A DNA stretch of 64,000 bases. Source: Gammaproteobacteria bacterium (GTDB lineage: Bacteria > Pseudomonadota > Gammaproteobacteria > Natronospirales > REEB76). The stretch lies in assembly GCA_028870845.1 (NCBI GenBank), contig JAGWOR010000003.1, positions 31,339 through 95,338 on the forward strand. Direction: 5' to 3'. Shown here piece after piece: positions 26,863 to 34,983 of this stretch. The notes beneath the pieces were generated by a model, which ran no database searches, was not told the DNA's origin, and was given only the letters and a program-made list of their open reading frames with translations. Both the position numbers and the translations under genes were made by a program. Numbering within the stretch: the first letter of the stretch is position 1; the number at the start of each line of letters is the position of its first letter.

Positions 26863-28419
26863 TTATTTATGGGTCGATTCGATGAACTTGGCGGTGTTGT
26901 CGTGTATGGCCTTCAGCGAAGGTATATGCGCATACACCATGTGGCCGGAGTTGTAAAACGCATACTGGATGTTGCTCTGCAGCTTGTCCGGCATCGGCAG
27001 ATGATGCATGGTGAATACAGCCGCATAGAACGGCGTGGCCAGGTCAAAGTAACCGGAATTCAGCAACACCTTGAGATCCGGGTTGTAGATCATGGCGGAA
27101 GCCAGGTCCGGCATGACGTTGGGCGTGAACGGCAAGGCAAACGGTGCGCCCGGTTGTTGGTGTTTGAAATCCCATTCCGGGAATACGTTGATTTCCGGCC
27201 GGTAACGCATGCCTTCACCGAACTTCAGATCCTTGCGCACATAGTCATTGAAAGCCGCCACATAGGCCGAACTGATGGCGGCGGACTGTGGATCGTATTC
27301 TGAAGCCTGGCTGAGTGGATCCATGACCGGGCCTGAAAAGCGGCTGTCCAGGCGTCCGGTAACCTCATCCGAATCCAGCAACAGCTCATGTTCGAACTCG
27401 GGAGCGGTCACACGCAGATTGGCCCTGAGCAGATAGCTCACCGGCAGGCCGGTGTAATTATGCAACTGCTCAGCCATGTGCTGCTTGGCGGTTGGGTCCA
27501 GAGTCGACCCCGCCTGCAGCGCCTTGGCGTAGTCGTTCACGGCGAACTGCTCCACCTGCTGCAGCAATGGCTGCAATTCCGCAGGCTGGTTGGGCAGTTT
27601 GTGGTGGTACCAGGCGGTGGCAGTGAAGGTTGGCAGCATCAATTCATAGGGTAGATCAACCCCGGGATTGATCTCGGGGAAATCCGCGTTGATGTTGAAA
27701 TTGAGGATCTCCGAGAGCAGCACAACCCCGTTCAGATCCACATCATCATCGGTTTCCAGGTCATTGGCCAGCACCGCCGAACGGGTGGTGCCGTAGCTCT
27801 CGCCGAACAGGTACTTGGGCGAGTTCCAACGGCCGTATTTGGACAGGAATTCAGTGATGAACTGGGCAAATGAGCGGCCATCCGCATCCACCCCGTAAAA
27901 GTCCTTGGGCGTGCCCACGCCGCCCTGGTCCTTGCCAAGGATGCGGCTGAATCCGGTACCCATGGCGTCGATGAATACTTCGTCAGTGGCATCCAGCAGG
28001 CTGTAGTCGTTGTTTACCAGCTGATAAGGCGCGGCTGGGGTATGGGTGTGATCCTCGGTCACCACCCGACGGGGCCCGAAAGCGCCCATATGCAACCAAA
28101 CGGTGGAGGAGCCGGGGCCGCCGTTATAAAAGAAAGTGACCGGCCGGTGTGCGGGATCAGCGCCATCCTTCAGGTAGGCCACATAGAACATGCTGCCCGT
28201 GGGCTTGCCCTCCTTGTTCTTCAGGATCAGGGTGCCGGCGATGGCTTTATAGTCGATGCGGTGGCCTTCCACCGTGACAGAACCCTGGGTGGCGGTTTCC
28301 TGCGGGGTCGCGGATGCCGCAGACCCAGCCGCTGGCTTGGCGCTGGGTTTATCCGCTGCAAACGCCGGTAAGGCCAAAACACTCAGCGCCAGTGATAGAT
28401 AAAGGACTAATTTATTCAC
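26863..28419 (-). CDS. Secreted S10-family serine carboxypeptidase-like protein
   Basis: 518 residues with a signal peptide (1-21, ending AFA) and an Ala/Ser/Pro-rich linker. The alpha/beta-hydrolase shows NGGPGSST (99-106), nucleophile Ser208 in FGESYG, Asp459 in YFDLATP and His493 in SGHMVY, a complete catalytic triad. Peptidase S10 enzymes cleave C-terminal residues at acid pH; bacterial members are mostly periplasmic and little studied. It is convergent with mdh and divergent from the orphan sensor gene. With the S9 peptidase it gives the window two exported peptidases. Confidence 0.92.
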   Translation of the reverse strand: MNKLVLYLSLALSVLALPAFAADKPSAKPAAGSAASATPQETATQGSVTVEGHRIDYKAIAGTLILKNKEGKPTGSMFYVAYLKDGADPAHRPVTFFYNGGPGSSTVWLHMGAFGPRRVVTEDHTHTPAAPYQLVNNDYSLLDATDEVFIDAMGTGFSRILGKDQGGVGTPKDFYGVDADGRSFAQFITEFLSKYGRWNSPKYLFGESYGTTRSAVLANDLETDDDVDLNGVVLLSEILNFNINADFPEINPGVDLPYELMLPTFTATAWYHHKLPNQPAELQPLLQQVEQFAVNDYAKALQAGSTLDPTAKQHMAEQLHNYTGLPVSYLLRANLRVTAPEFEHELLLDSDEVTGRLDSRFSGPVMDPLSQASEYDPQSAAISSAYVAAFNDYVRKDLKFGEGMRYRPEINVFPEWDFKHQQPGAPFALPFTPNVMPDLASAMIYNPDLKVLLNSGYFDLATPFYAAVFTMHHLPMPDKLQSNIQYAFYNSGHMVYAHIPSLKAIHDNTAKFIESTHK

Positions 28420-28631
28420 GGACTTCTCCTTAAGAATTATTGTTGCCGGGCTTCAAATGTCACGCCGGCGCACCGGTGCTAAAAACCCCAAATCCACCGG
28501 ATCTTCGAATTCCACAAACAAAAGCTGGCTTTGGCCTCAATATAACCTATTACCCATCCGCCTTAAACGGGAGCTTTCACCACCAGTCAAATTACCGCAA
28601 GCAACCACTTCGTGTAGCCGGCTGTCTCAAC

Positions 28632-28681
28632 CCAAACGCAATAGGTGCAAGCTGGATAGGCCAGTAGTAAATTGCGTTTGG
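28632..28681. promoter_or_regulatory. 11-base inverted repeat in the leader of the orphan sensor gene
   Basis: CCAAACGCAAT (28632-28642) and ATTGCGTTTGG (28671-28681) are perfect inverted arms 28 bases apart, with a smaller CTGG/CCAG stem (28652-28655, 28661-28664) inside. The right arm ends 11 bases before the GGAG ribosome site (28692-28695) of the sensor gene. This could be an RNA hairpin affecting translation or a two-site DNA operator in the divergent region with the S10 peptidase gene. The rest of 28420-28702 shows nothing recognised. Confidence 0.5.
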
Positions 28682-28702
28682 ATTAAATACCGGAGTTTTG
28701 TC

Positions 28703-30460
28703 ATGAGACGCCGTTTGTGGGTATCCGCATTGCTGACCGTGGTTGGTGTCGCTGCTTATATCCAACTGGTGCTCACCCCGCAGCTCCCCGGTGTGGCCCT
28801 GAGTATCAGCCCTTACGGCGCATCCGATTACGTGATTTCGCCGATAGCCGACCTGCCCCTGCCTGTGGGTCTTAACAAAGGAGACATACTGGAAATGAAC
28901 CGGATGTCTCCGGCCACGCGCGCAGCATTGCTGTTGGGACAGCCCATCACCCCTGGAACCCGTGTCGAGATCGTGATTCGCCGTGCTGAGCGCGTGCTGT
29001 CAGTGCCCGTGACAAGTCAGTTCTTGCCAAACACATTTATTTCCAGGTATTCCGTGGTTTTGCTGTTAAGGAACGGCTTGTTTCTCGTGATATTGGCATT
29101 GGGCATCCTCTCAATCTGGCGTGGACGCGATCTCGCGGCTTCCGGTCTGGGGTTGTTCGCACTGGCGGTAATCGTATCAGCCAGCCTGCGTTCCATAGCC
29201 GTATCTCCCGCCTGGGCCGTATGGATGCAGCTTCTCAGTGAAATCGGGGTTGTGCCGTTCATATTTGTCGGTTTGTTCCTGGTGGCCTACTCAGTATCCG
29301 GAAGTAGCCTGGGTACACGCTCCAGAAAAGGCTTCACTGGCGCCTTCATGCTGAGCTACCTGCTGCTGGTCATCCTCACCATCAGCAGTCTGCTCGGCAA
29401 GGTGTATTTCCTGTCACATGGTCTGCCCACCCCGGTACTTCCCACAGTCGTGTGTGTATTGGCGTTGATACCGCTGATGATTCTGGTCTTGGGATACGCC
29501 CAGGCAGGTCCGGAGCAGCGCCTGCGCATCCGCTGGATCCTGTGCAGCACAGGGGTGTTTTTCCTGGCATTGATATTTGAAGCACTGGCAACCACTTCAA
29601 GCGACATGACCAGACAACTGGAATTTACTTATATTCTGGAATTGCTGCTGATACTTGCAGTAAGCGGCTATACCTATGCTGTGCTGCGTCACCGTCTGGT
29701 AGACGTGCGTGTAGTCATCAATCGAACCCTGGTTTATGCAGTGATCACCGCACTGGTGGTTGGAATTTTTGCCGCCATCAGCAGTTTTACGGAGCGCGCC
29801 GCACTCGGCCGCAGTACCAGCCTGTTGCTGGAATTGATCGTACCATTGGCACTAGGCATCGTGCTCAGCACCCTGCGCAAGTACATAGATACTTACGTCA
29901 ACCGCTTTTTGTTCCATCGCAAATATGCCGCAGAAAAGGCCCTTAATGATTTCGCGCGCACCTGTGATTTCATCGAGCAACCCGAGCGGCTTCTGGACCA
30001 GACCGTACAGCAGGTATTCAAGCATACCCATGCTGTAAACGTTGCCTTGTATGAGCGTGACGCGCGTGGTTATCGGCGCGTACGGCAACAGGGCAATATG
30101 GAAATGCCAGAACATGTGGAAGCGGATGATCCGGCTTTCGTACGCCTGCGCGCCGGTGAACACGAAATCGACATGCACGGCACAGAAAGCGCCCTAGGCA
30201 GGCAAGGTTATGCGTTCCCCATGTCCGTGCGCGGACGCTTGATCGGAGCCCTGGCATGCGGCCCGCGGCCCGCCGAGCAGTACACCGTGGACGAGCGCCA
30301 ATTGCTGGCACACGTGGCACGGCAAGTTGGAGCGGCGATACATACCTTGCGCAGCCTGGAGCACGAGAAGTTCGTGGATTCCGTAGCCAATGGCGAGCTG
30401 AACGCAGCCAGCGCCAGGGAACACGCCCGCCGGCTGCAAAACCTCTGGCAAACAACCTAA
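28703..30460 (+). CDS. Orphan membrane sensor: PDZ-like segment, multi-helix region and GAF-like domain
   Basis: 585 residues from the ATG at 28703, preferred to an in-frame start 82 codons earlier because GGAG lies 7 bases upstream and a hydrophobic N-terminus begins there. After one helix a PDZ-like segment follows (about 30-105: LNKGDILEMN, GTRVEIVIRR), then about seven or eight membrane helices (about 115-380) and a GAF-like domain (about 400-560) ending in a short helix. No kinase, HATPase, GGDEF, EAL or phosphatase output domain is present. It may signal through a partner. It is followed closely by the thioesterase gene (47 bases). Confidence 0.75.
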   Translation: MRRRLWVSALLTVVGVAAYIQLVLTPQLPGVALSISPYGASDYVISPIADLPLPVGLNKGDILEMNRMSPATRAALLLGQPITPGTRVEIVIRRAERVLSVPVTSQFLPNTFISRYSVVLLLRNGLFLVILALGILSIWRGRDLAASGLGLFALAVIVSASLRSIAVSPAWAVWMQLLSEIGVVPFIFVGLFLVAYSVSGSSLGTRSRKGFTGAFMLSYLLLVILTISSLLGKVYFLSHGLPTPVLPTVVCVLALIPLMILVLGYAQAGPEQRLRIRWILCSTGVFFLALIFEALATTSSDMTRQLEFTYILELLLILAVSGYTYAVLRHRLVDVRVVINRTLVYAVITALVVGIFAAISSFTERAALGRSTSLLLELIVPLALGIVLSTLRKYIDTYVNRFLFHRKYAAEKALNDFARTCDFIEQPERLLDQTVQQVFKHTHAVNVALYERDARGYRRVRQQGNMEMPEHVEADDPAFVRLRAGEHEIDMHGTESALGRQGYAFPMSVRGRLIGALACGPRPAEQYTVDERQLLAHVARQVGAAIHTLRSLEHEKFVDSVANGELNAASAREHARRLQNLWQTT

Positions 30461-30507
30461 TGATCAGGCTCTGGACCATGTACCATTCGAATCATAGGGA
30501 GTAAATA

Positions 30508-30939
30508 ATGCCGCGTGTCAAATTGGAGCTACCGGAAAAATTCCAATTCAGCACTGAGCTGCGGGTGCGGGTCGGAGATCTGAACTACGGCAATCATCTG
30601 GGCAACGACCGGGTGTTAACGCTGATCCACGAGGCGCGACGGCGATTTCTGGAATCCCTGGGGTTGCAGGAAATCGGTTCGGACGGCATGGGCTTTGTGA
30701 TCGCCGATGCCGCAGTCGTTTACCGCGCGCAGGCATTCTACGGCGACCTGCTGCATATTGAGGTGGCCGCCGTTGACTTCAGCAGCCGCGGCTGCGATTT
30801 CTATTACCGTATCAGCCAACCCGATCAGCGAGTGGTGGCGGAAGCCAAAACCGGAACGCTGTATTTCGATTTCCGTGCGCAAAAAACCCTGGGTTTACCG
30901 GCTGGGGTATTGGCTAAACTGCGTAACACGATGGTTTAG
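30508..30939 (+). CDS. Acyl-CoA thioesterase-like hotdog protein
   Basis: 143 residues. The hotdog pattern is clear: strand VRVGDLNYGNHLGND with Asp/Asn catalytic region (about 20-34), then the long helix HEARRRFLESLG and VIADAAVVYRAQAFYGD. This resembles 4HBT/YbgC/FcbC-type acyl-CoA thioesterases that hydrolyse acyl-CoA thioesters in the cytosol. A GGGAGT site lies about 7 bases before the ATG. It lies 115 bases before fadE, so release of acyl-CoA during fatty acid breakdown is a fair guess. Confidence 0.88.
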   Translation: MPRVKLELPEKFQFSTELRVRVGDLNYGNHLGNDRVLTLIHEARRRFLESLGLQEIGSDGMGFVIADAAVVYRAQAFYGDLLHIEVAAVDFSSRGCDFYYRISQPDQRVVAEAKTGTLYFDFRAQKTLGLPAGVLAKLRNTMV

Positions 30940-31054
30940 AAACGCATGCTTAACGGCAAACATGCCCTGGAGTATAGTTTTAGCGGTTTATACCGGCAGT
31001 CAGTCAAGTACCGGGCACTGATCTGTATTTAAATAACAAGCAAGGATCATTCCA

Positions 31055-33595
31055 GTGTTAACTTTCATCGCCTTTCTGTGGATCCTGGCCTTCATCATCG
31101 GCAGCCTGGCGCTTACATACCGGCACCTGTCGTTGCTTGCATCGACCGCCGCCTACGGCGTGTTTGTGTTGCTCTACAGCCTGTGGGCCATCTATGGCAA
31201 AGGCACCGACTGGCTGGCACTGCTGTTCTGGATCATTTTCCTGGCCATCGCCATACCCCTCAATATCAAGGAATTGAGGCGCCACTGGATCAGCAAACCG
31301 TTGCTGGATGTCTTCCGCCGTGTGCTGCCGGAAATGTCCGAAACTGAAGCCGCCGCCCTGGAAGCCGGCAGCGTATGGTGGGATGGCGAGTTGTTCAGCG
31401 GCAAGCCGGATTGGAAAAAACTGCTGAACACACCGGCACCGAAACTCAGTGACGAAGAACAGGCATTCCTGGACGGCCCGGTGGAAGAGCTGTGCGGCAT
31501 GCTCGACGAATGGAAAATCACCCACGAATGGGGTGATCTGCCGCCACAGGTGTGGGAATTTCTCAAAAGCAAGGGGTTTTTTGCCTACATCATCCCCAAG
31601 GAATACGGCGGCAAACAATTCTCGGCGCTGATGAACTCTGAAACCCTGGCAAAAGTGGCCACCTGCAGCGCCACCGCTGCCTCCATTATGGCGGTGCCCA
31701 ATTCACTCGGCCCCTCCGAACTGCTGCTGCGCTACGGTACCGAAGAGCAAAAAAACCATTACCTGCCGCGCTTGGCATCCGGGGAGGAAGTGCCGTGCTT
31801 TGCCTTGACCTCGCCGACCGCGGGTTCAGATGCCGGCGCCATCAATGACCACGGCGTGGTCTGCAAAGGCATGTGGGAAGGCAAGCAAATCACCGGCATC
31901 CGCCTCAGCTGGGACAAGCGTTACATTACCCTGGCCCCCATCGCCACATTGATCGGACTGGCGTTCAAACTCTACGATCCCGAACATCTGGTGGGTACCA
32001 AGGATGAATACGGCATTACCTGTGCTCTGATACCGCACAATCTTCCCGGCATCCGCATCGGCCGGCGGCATTACCCGTTGAACATACCGTTCCAGAATGG
32101 CCCGCTGCAGGGCAAAGATGTGTTCGTGCCCATCGACGCCATCATCGGCGGCATGAACATGGCCGGCAAGGGCTGGCGCATGCTGATGGAATGCCTGGGT
32201 GCAGGCCGAGCCATTTCCCTGCCATCGAATACCACCGGCGGTGCGCGCCTGGCGGTCTACACCAGCGGCGCCTATACGCGTGTGCGCCGGCAATTCAACA
32301 TGCCGATCGCCAAATTCGAAGGCATCGATGAAGTGCTGGGACGCATGGGCGGCCTGCTGTATTCCATGGAAGCGGTGCGCACCATGACCGCAGCAGCCAT
32401 CGATCAAGGTGAAGAGCCGGCGGTGTGTGCCGCCATCTCCAAATACCACGTGACCGAAATGGCGCGCATGGTCGGTAACGATGCCATGGACGTGCACGGT
32501 GGCAAGGGCATCCAGCTGGGTCCGCGCAATTATCTGGCGCGCGGCTATGAATCCATTCCTATCGCCATCACCGTGGAAGGCGCCAACATCCTGACGCGCA
32601 ACCTGATGATCTACGGCCAGGGCGCGATCCGCTGCCACCCCTACGTGCTCAAGGAAATGCGGGCTGCTTCCATGGCGGAACATGCCAGCGCCGCGGCTAA
32701 ATCCGCCGCCACCGATAAAGAACGCGCGGAGGCCGCGAGTGAACAGCAGTCGGCGCTGCGCCAGTTCGACGATGCGGTATTCGGGCATATGGGGCTTGCG
32801 CTCAGCAATACCGCGCGTTCGCTGGTGCTCGCCCTGACCAATGCAAAATTCGTACAGGTACCGGTACAGGGACCGACACGGCGCTTCTATCAACACATCA
32901 ACCGGTTCAGCGCCGCATTCGTGCTGGCATCGGATGTCGCCATGTTGACGCTGGGCGGCATGCTCAAGCGCAAGGAAAAACTATCTGCACGTCTGGGCGA
33001 CATGCTGAGCTACATGTATATCGCTTCCGCCGTGCTCAAACGCTACGAAGACCAGGGCCGGCAGACAGAGGACTTGCCGCTGGTGGAATGGGCCTGCCGC
33101 CGGGCGCTGTATCTGCTGCAGGAACAGATGCACGGATTTCTGCGCAATTTCCCCAATCGCTGGATCGCCGTGGTGTTGCGATTCCTGGTCTTCACCCGCG
33201 GTCGCATGTACTCAGCGCCTCCGGACGAATGCGGTCACCGCATCGCGGAACTGGTGAGTACCCCGGGTGCCGCACGCGCGCGCCTGACGCGCAATACCTA
33301 TACCGGTGACCGCAATAGCCCGGTCAGCATGTTCGCGGAGGCGCTGGAGCTGGCTATTAAACTGGAACCGGCGGAGAAGAAAATCCATGCGGCTCATCGT
33401 AGCGGCGCACTCAAACTGGGGCCCGAAGATTCCGCGACGGATGCGGCCCGCAAAGCCGGCGTCATAAGCGACCAGGAGGCCAGGCAGCTGCAGCGGCTGG
33501 ACGCACTCAGCAGGGAAATCTGCGCGGTGGATGATTTCGCCCAGGATGAATTGGGAACCAAGCCACTGGCCCCGGCCCATCCCGCCCAGGGATGA
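31055..33595 (+). CDS. fadE: Long-chain acyl-CoA dehydrogenase FadE
   Basis: 846 residues beginning with GTG; AAGGATC (31042-31048) is the ribosome site. FadE-type enzymes (E. coli 814 residues) catalyse the first oxidation of beta-oxidation, acyl-CoA to trans-2-enoyl-CoA, with FAD. Residues 1-75 are three hydrophobic segments, as in FadE; the acyl-CoA dehydrogenase core follows (about 100-560), with segments like FALTSPTAGSDAGA and HGGKGIQLGPRNYLARGYESIP, then a DUF1974-like C-terminal region. It is placed 115 bases after the thioesterase and 42 bases before the DUF3667 fusion gene. fadI lies 16 kb further along. Confidence 0.95.
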   Translation: MLTFIAFLWILAFIIGSLALTYRHLSLLASTAAYGVFVLLYSLWAIYGKGTDWLALLFWIIFLAIAIPLNIKELRRHWISKPLLDVFRRVLPEMSETEAAALEAGSVWWDGELFSGKPDWKKLLNTPAPKLSDEEQAFLDGPVEELCGMLDEWKITHEWGDLPPQVWEFLKSKGFFAYIIPKEYGGKQFSALMNSETLAKVATCSATAASIMAVPNSLGPSELLLRYGTEEQKNHYLPRLASGEEVPCFALTSPTAGSDAGAINDHGVVCKGMWEGKQITGIRLSWDKRYITLAPIATLIGLAFKLYDPEHLVGTKDEYGITCALIPHNLPGIRIGRRHYPLNIPFQNGPLQGKDVFVPIDAIIGGMNMAGKGWRMLMECLGAGRAISLPSNTTGGARLAVYTSGAYTRVRRQFNMPIAKFEGIDEVLGRMGGLLYSMEAVRTMTAAAIDQGEEPAVCAAISKYHVTEMARMVGNDAMDVHGGKGIQLGPRNYLARGYESIPIAITVEGANILTRNLMIYGQGAIRCHPYVLKEMRAASMAEHASAAAKSAATDKERAEAASEQQSALRQFDDAVFGHMGLALSNTARSLVLALTNAKFVQVPVQGPTRRFYQHINRFSAAFVLASDVAMLTLGGMLKRKEKLSARLGDMLSYMYIASAVLKRYEDQGRQTEDLPLVEWACRRALYLLQEQMHGFLRNFPNRWIAVVLRFLVFTRGRMYSAPPDECGHRIAELVSTPGAARARLTRNTYTGDRNSPVSMFAEALELAIKLEPAEKKIHAAHRSGALKLGPEDSATDAARKAGVISDQEARQLQRLDALSREICAVDDFAQDELGTKPLAPAHPAQG

Positions 33596-33636
33596 GTCGC
33601 CGGCCCTGCGACCCACAACTCTGCGCGGCCTAGCAC

Positions 33637-34965
33637 ATGGCTGCCAGCACCGTCATCTATGAAGTCACGCTGGAGGCCGATGCCGGCATCCGCGACCAAC
33701 TTGACGCCTGGCTGAAGACGCATGTGCATGACATGTTGCAGCTGCCCGGCTTCTTAAGCGCCAGGATACAGCGGCCAACTCTCCAGACGGATAGCCCAGA
33801 AGACAAACAATTGGTGCGGCGGGTGGTACGCTACAAACTCGCCAGCCGAGAATTTATCGAGCAATACTTCCAGCAGCATGCTGCCCGCATGCGTGCCGAA
33901 ACGGTGGCACACTTTGGCGAACAGCTTCGCGCCAGCCGCAGGGTTATGGACAGACGCGGCCATGACCTGGCCGGCATCGATAGTACCGCTACGGCTGTTG
34001 TGCCCGCCGCAGCGGTGGGGTTGCGATGCCTGAATTGCGGTGAAGCGTTGAGCGGAAAATTCTGCGCCAACTGCGGCCAGCAGAATCACACCCATGCCGC
34101 GCCCCTGCTGGGTGTGATCAACGATTTTTTCGGCAATCATTTCGGTTTCGACACCAAATTCTTCCACAGCATCCTGCCACTGCTGTTCCGCCCCGGATTC
34201 CTTTCGCGGGAGTACTCGGCAGGGCGGCGGGCGCGCTACATCAATCCGCTGCGGCTGTATTTCTTCAGCAGCCTGGTGTTCTTTTTCATGGCCTGGAGCT
34301 TCGCCGGCTCGCAACTGATGCGCATCAACGATTCAGCCAATGGCACAAACGCCAAGCCGGAACTCAGTCAGAGCCAACGCCATAAGATTGAAGATAACCA
34401 GTACCTGTCCCCGCAGCAGAAAAAATCCATCCTCGACCGTACCCAAAACCGGATTCAAGGCGCCGGGTCTCACGGCACCTCCAGCGACAATGATGTAAAT
34501 TTTAATATGTTCGGCCGCTCAGTCCAGATGAGCAAAACCGAACTCAGAACCAGGATGATCCGCTCATTCGAAGCGGATCTACCCAAATTGATGTTCATAT
34601 TCCTGCCACTGGTGGCGCTGCTGCTGAAACTCTTCTACATACGCTCCAGGCGCTATTACATGGAACACCTGGTGTTCACCCTGCACAATCATGCCTTCGT
34701 TTTCATCGCCATGCTGGTGATGGTGTTAACCAACTCACTCGCCAAACATGTGGCCTGGGCAGCTGCACCAGCACATTATTTCAACGTGATTGTCGGCTGG
34801 TACATGGTTATTTATATCTTCATCGCCATGCGCGTGTATTACCAGCAGTCCTACTTCATGACCTTCGTCAAATACTTGTTGATCGGTTTTATATATTGGC
34901 TAGCGATGTTAGCCACATTCATTTCCGGCATTGTGTTAATTGTTTACCAGGTGACGGCTTCCTGA
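33637..34965 (+). CDS. DUF4286 / zinc-ribbon / DUF3667 fusion membrane protein
   Basis: 442 residues in one frame. The first 105 residues (VIYEVTLEADAGI, GFLSARIQR, REFIEQYFQQHAARMR) match DUF4286, normally a free-standing small cytosolic protein. A zinc ribbon follows with Cys131, Cys134, Cys143 and Cys146, and then a DUF3667 part with about five hydrophobic helices (205-430) separated by a polar loop (about 225-310). DUF3667 proteins are uncharacterised membrane proteins that usually begin with the zinc ribbon. The join seems genuine: no frame change. Function unknown. Confidence 0.85.
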   Translation: MAASTVIYEVTLEADAGIRDQLDAWLKTHVHDMLQLPGFLSARIQRPTLQTDSPEDKQLVRRVVRYKLASREFIEQYFQQHAARMRAETVAHFGEQLRASRRVMDRRGHDLAGIDSTATAVVPAAAVGLRCLNCGEALSGKFCANCGQQNHTHAAPLLGVINDFFGNHFGFDTKFFHSILPLLFRPGFLSREYSAGRRARYINPLRLYFFSSLVFFFMAWSFAGSQLMRINDSANGTNAKPELSQSQRHKIEDNQYLSPQQKKSILDRTQNRIQGAGSHGTSSDNDVNFNMFGRSVQMSKTELRTRMIRSFEADLPKLMFIFLPLVALLLKLFYIRSRRYYMEHLVFTLHNHAFVFIAMLVMVLTNSLAKHVAWAAAPAHYFNVIVGWYMVIYIFIAMRVYYQQSYFMTFVKYLLIGFIYWLAMLATFISGIVLIVYQVTAS

Positions 34966-34983
34966 AAATCCGGCAACAGGCCG

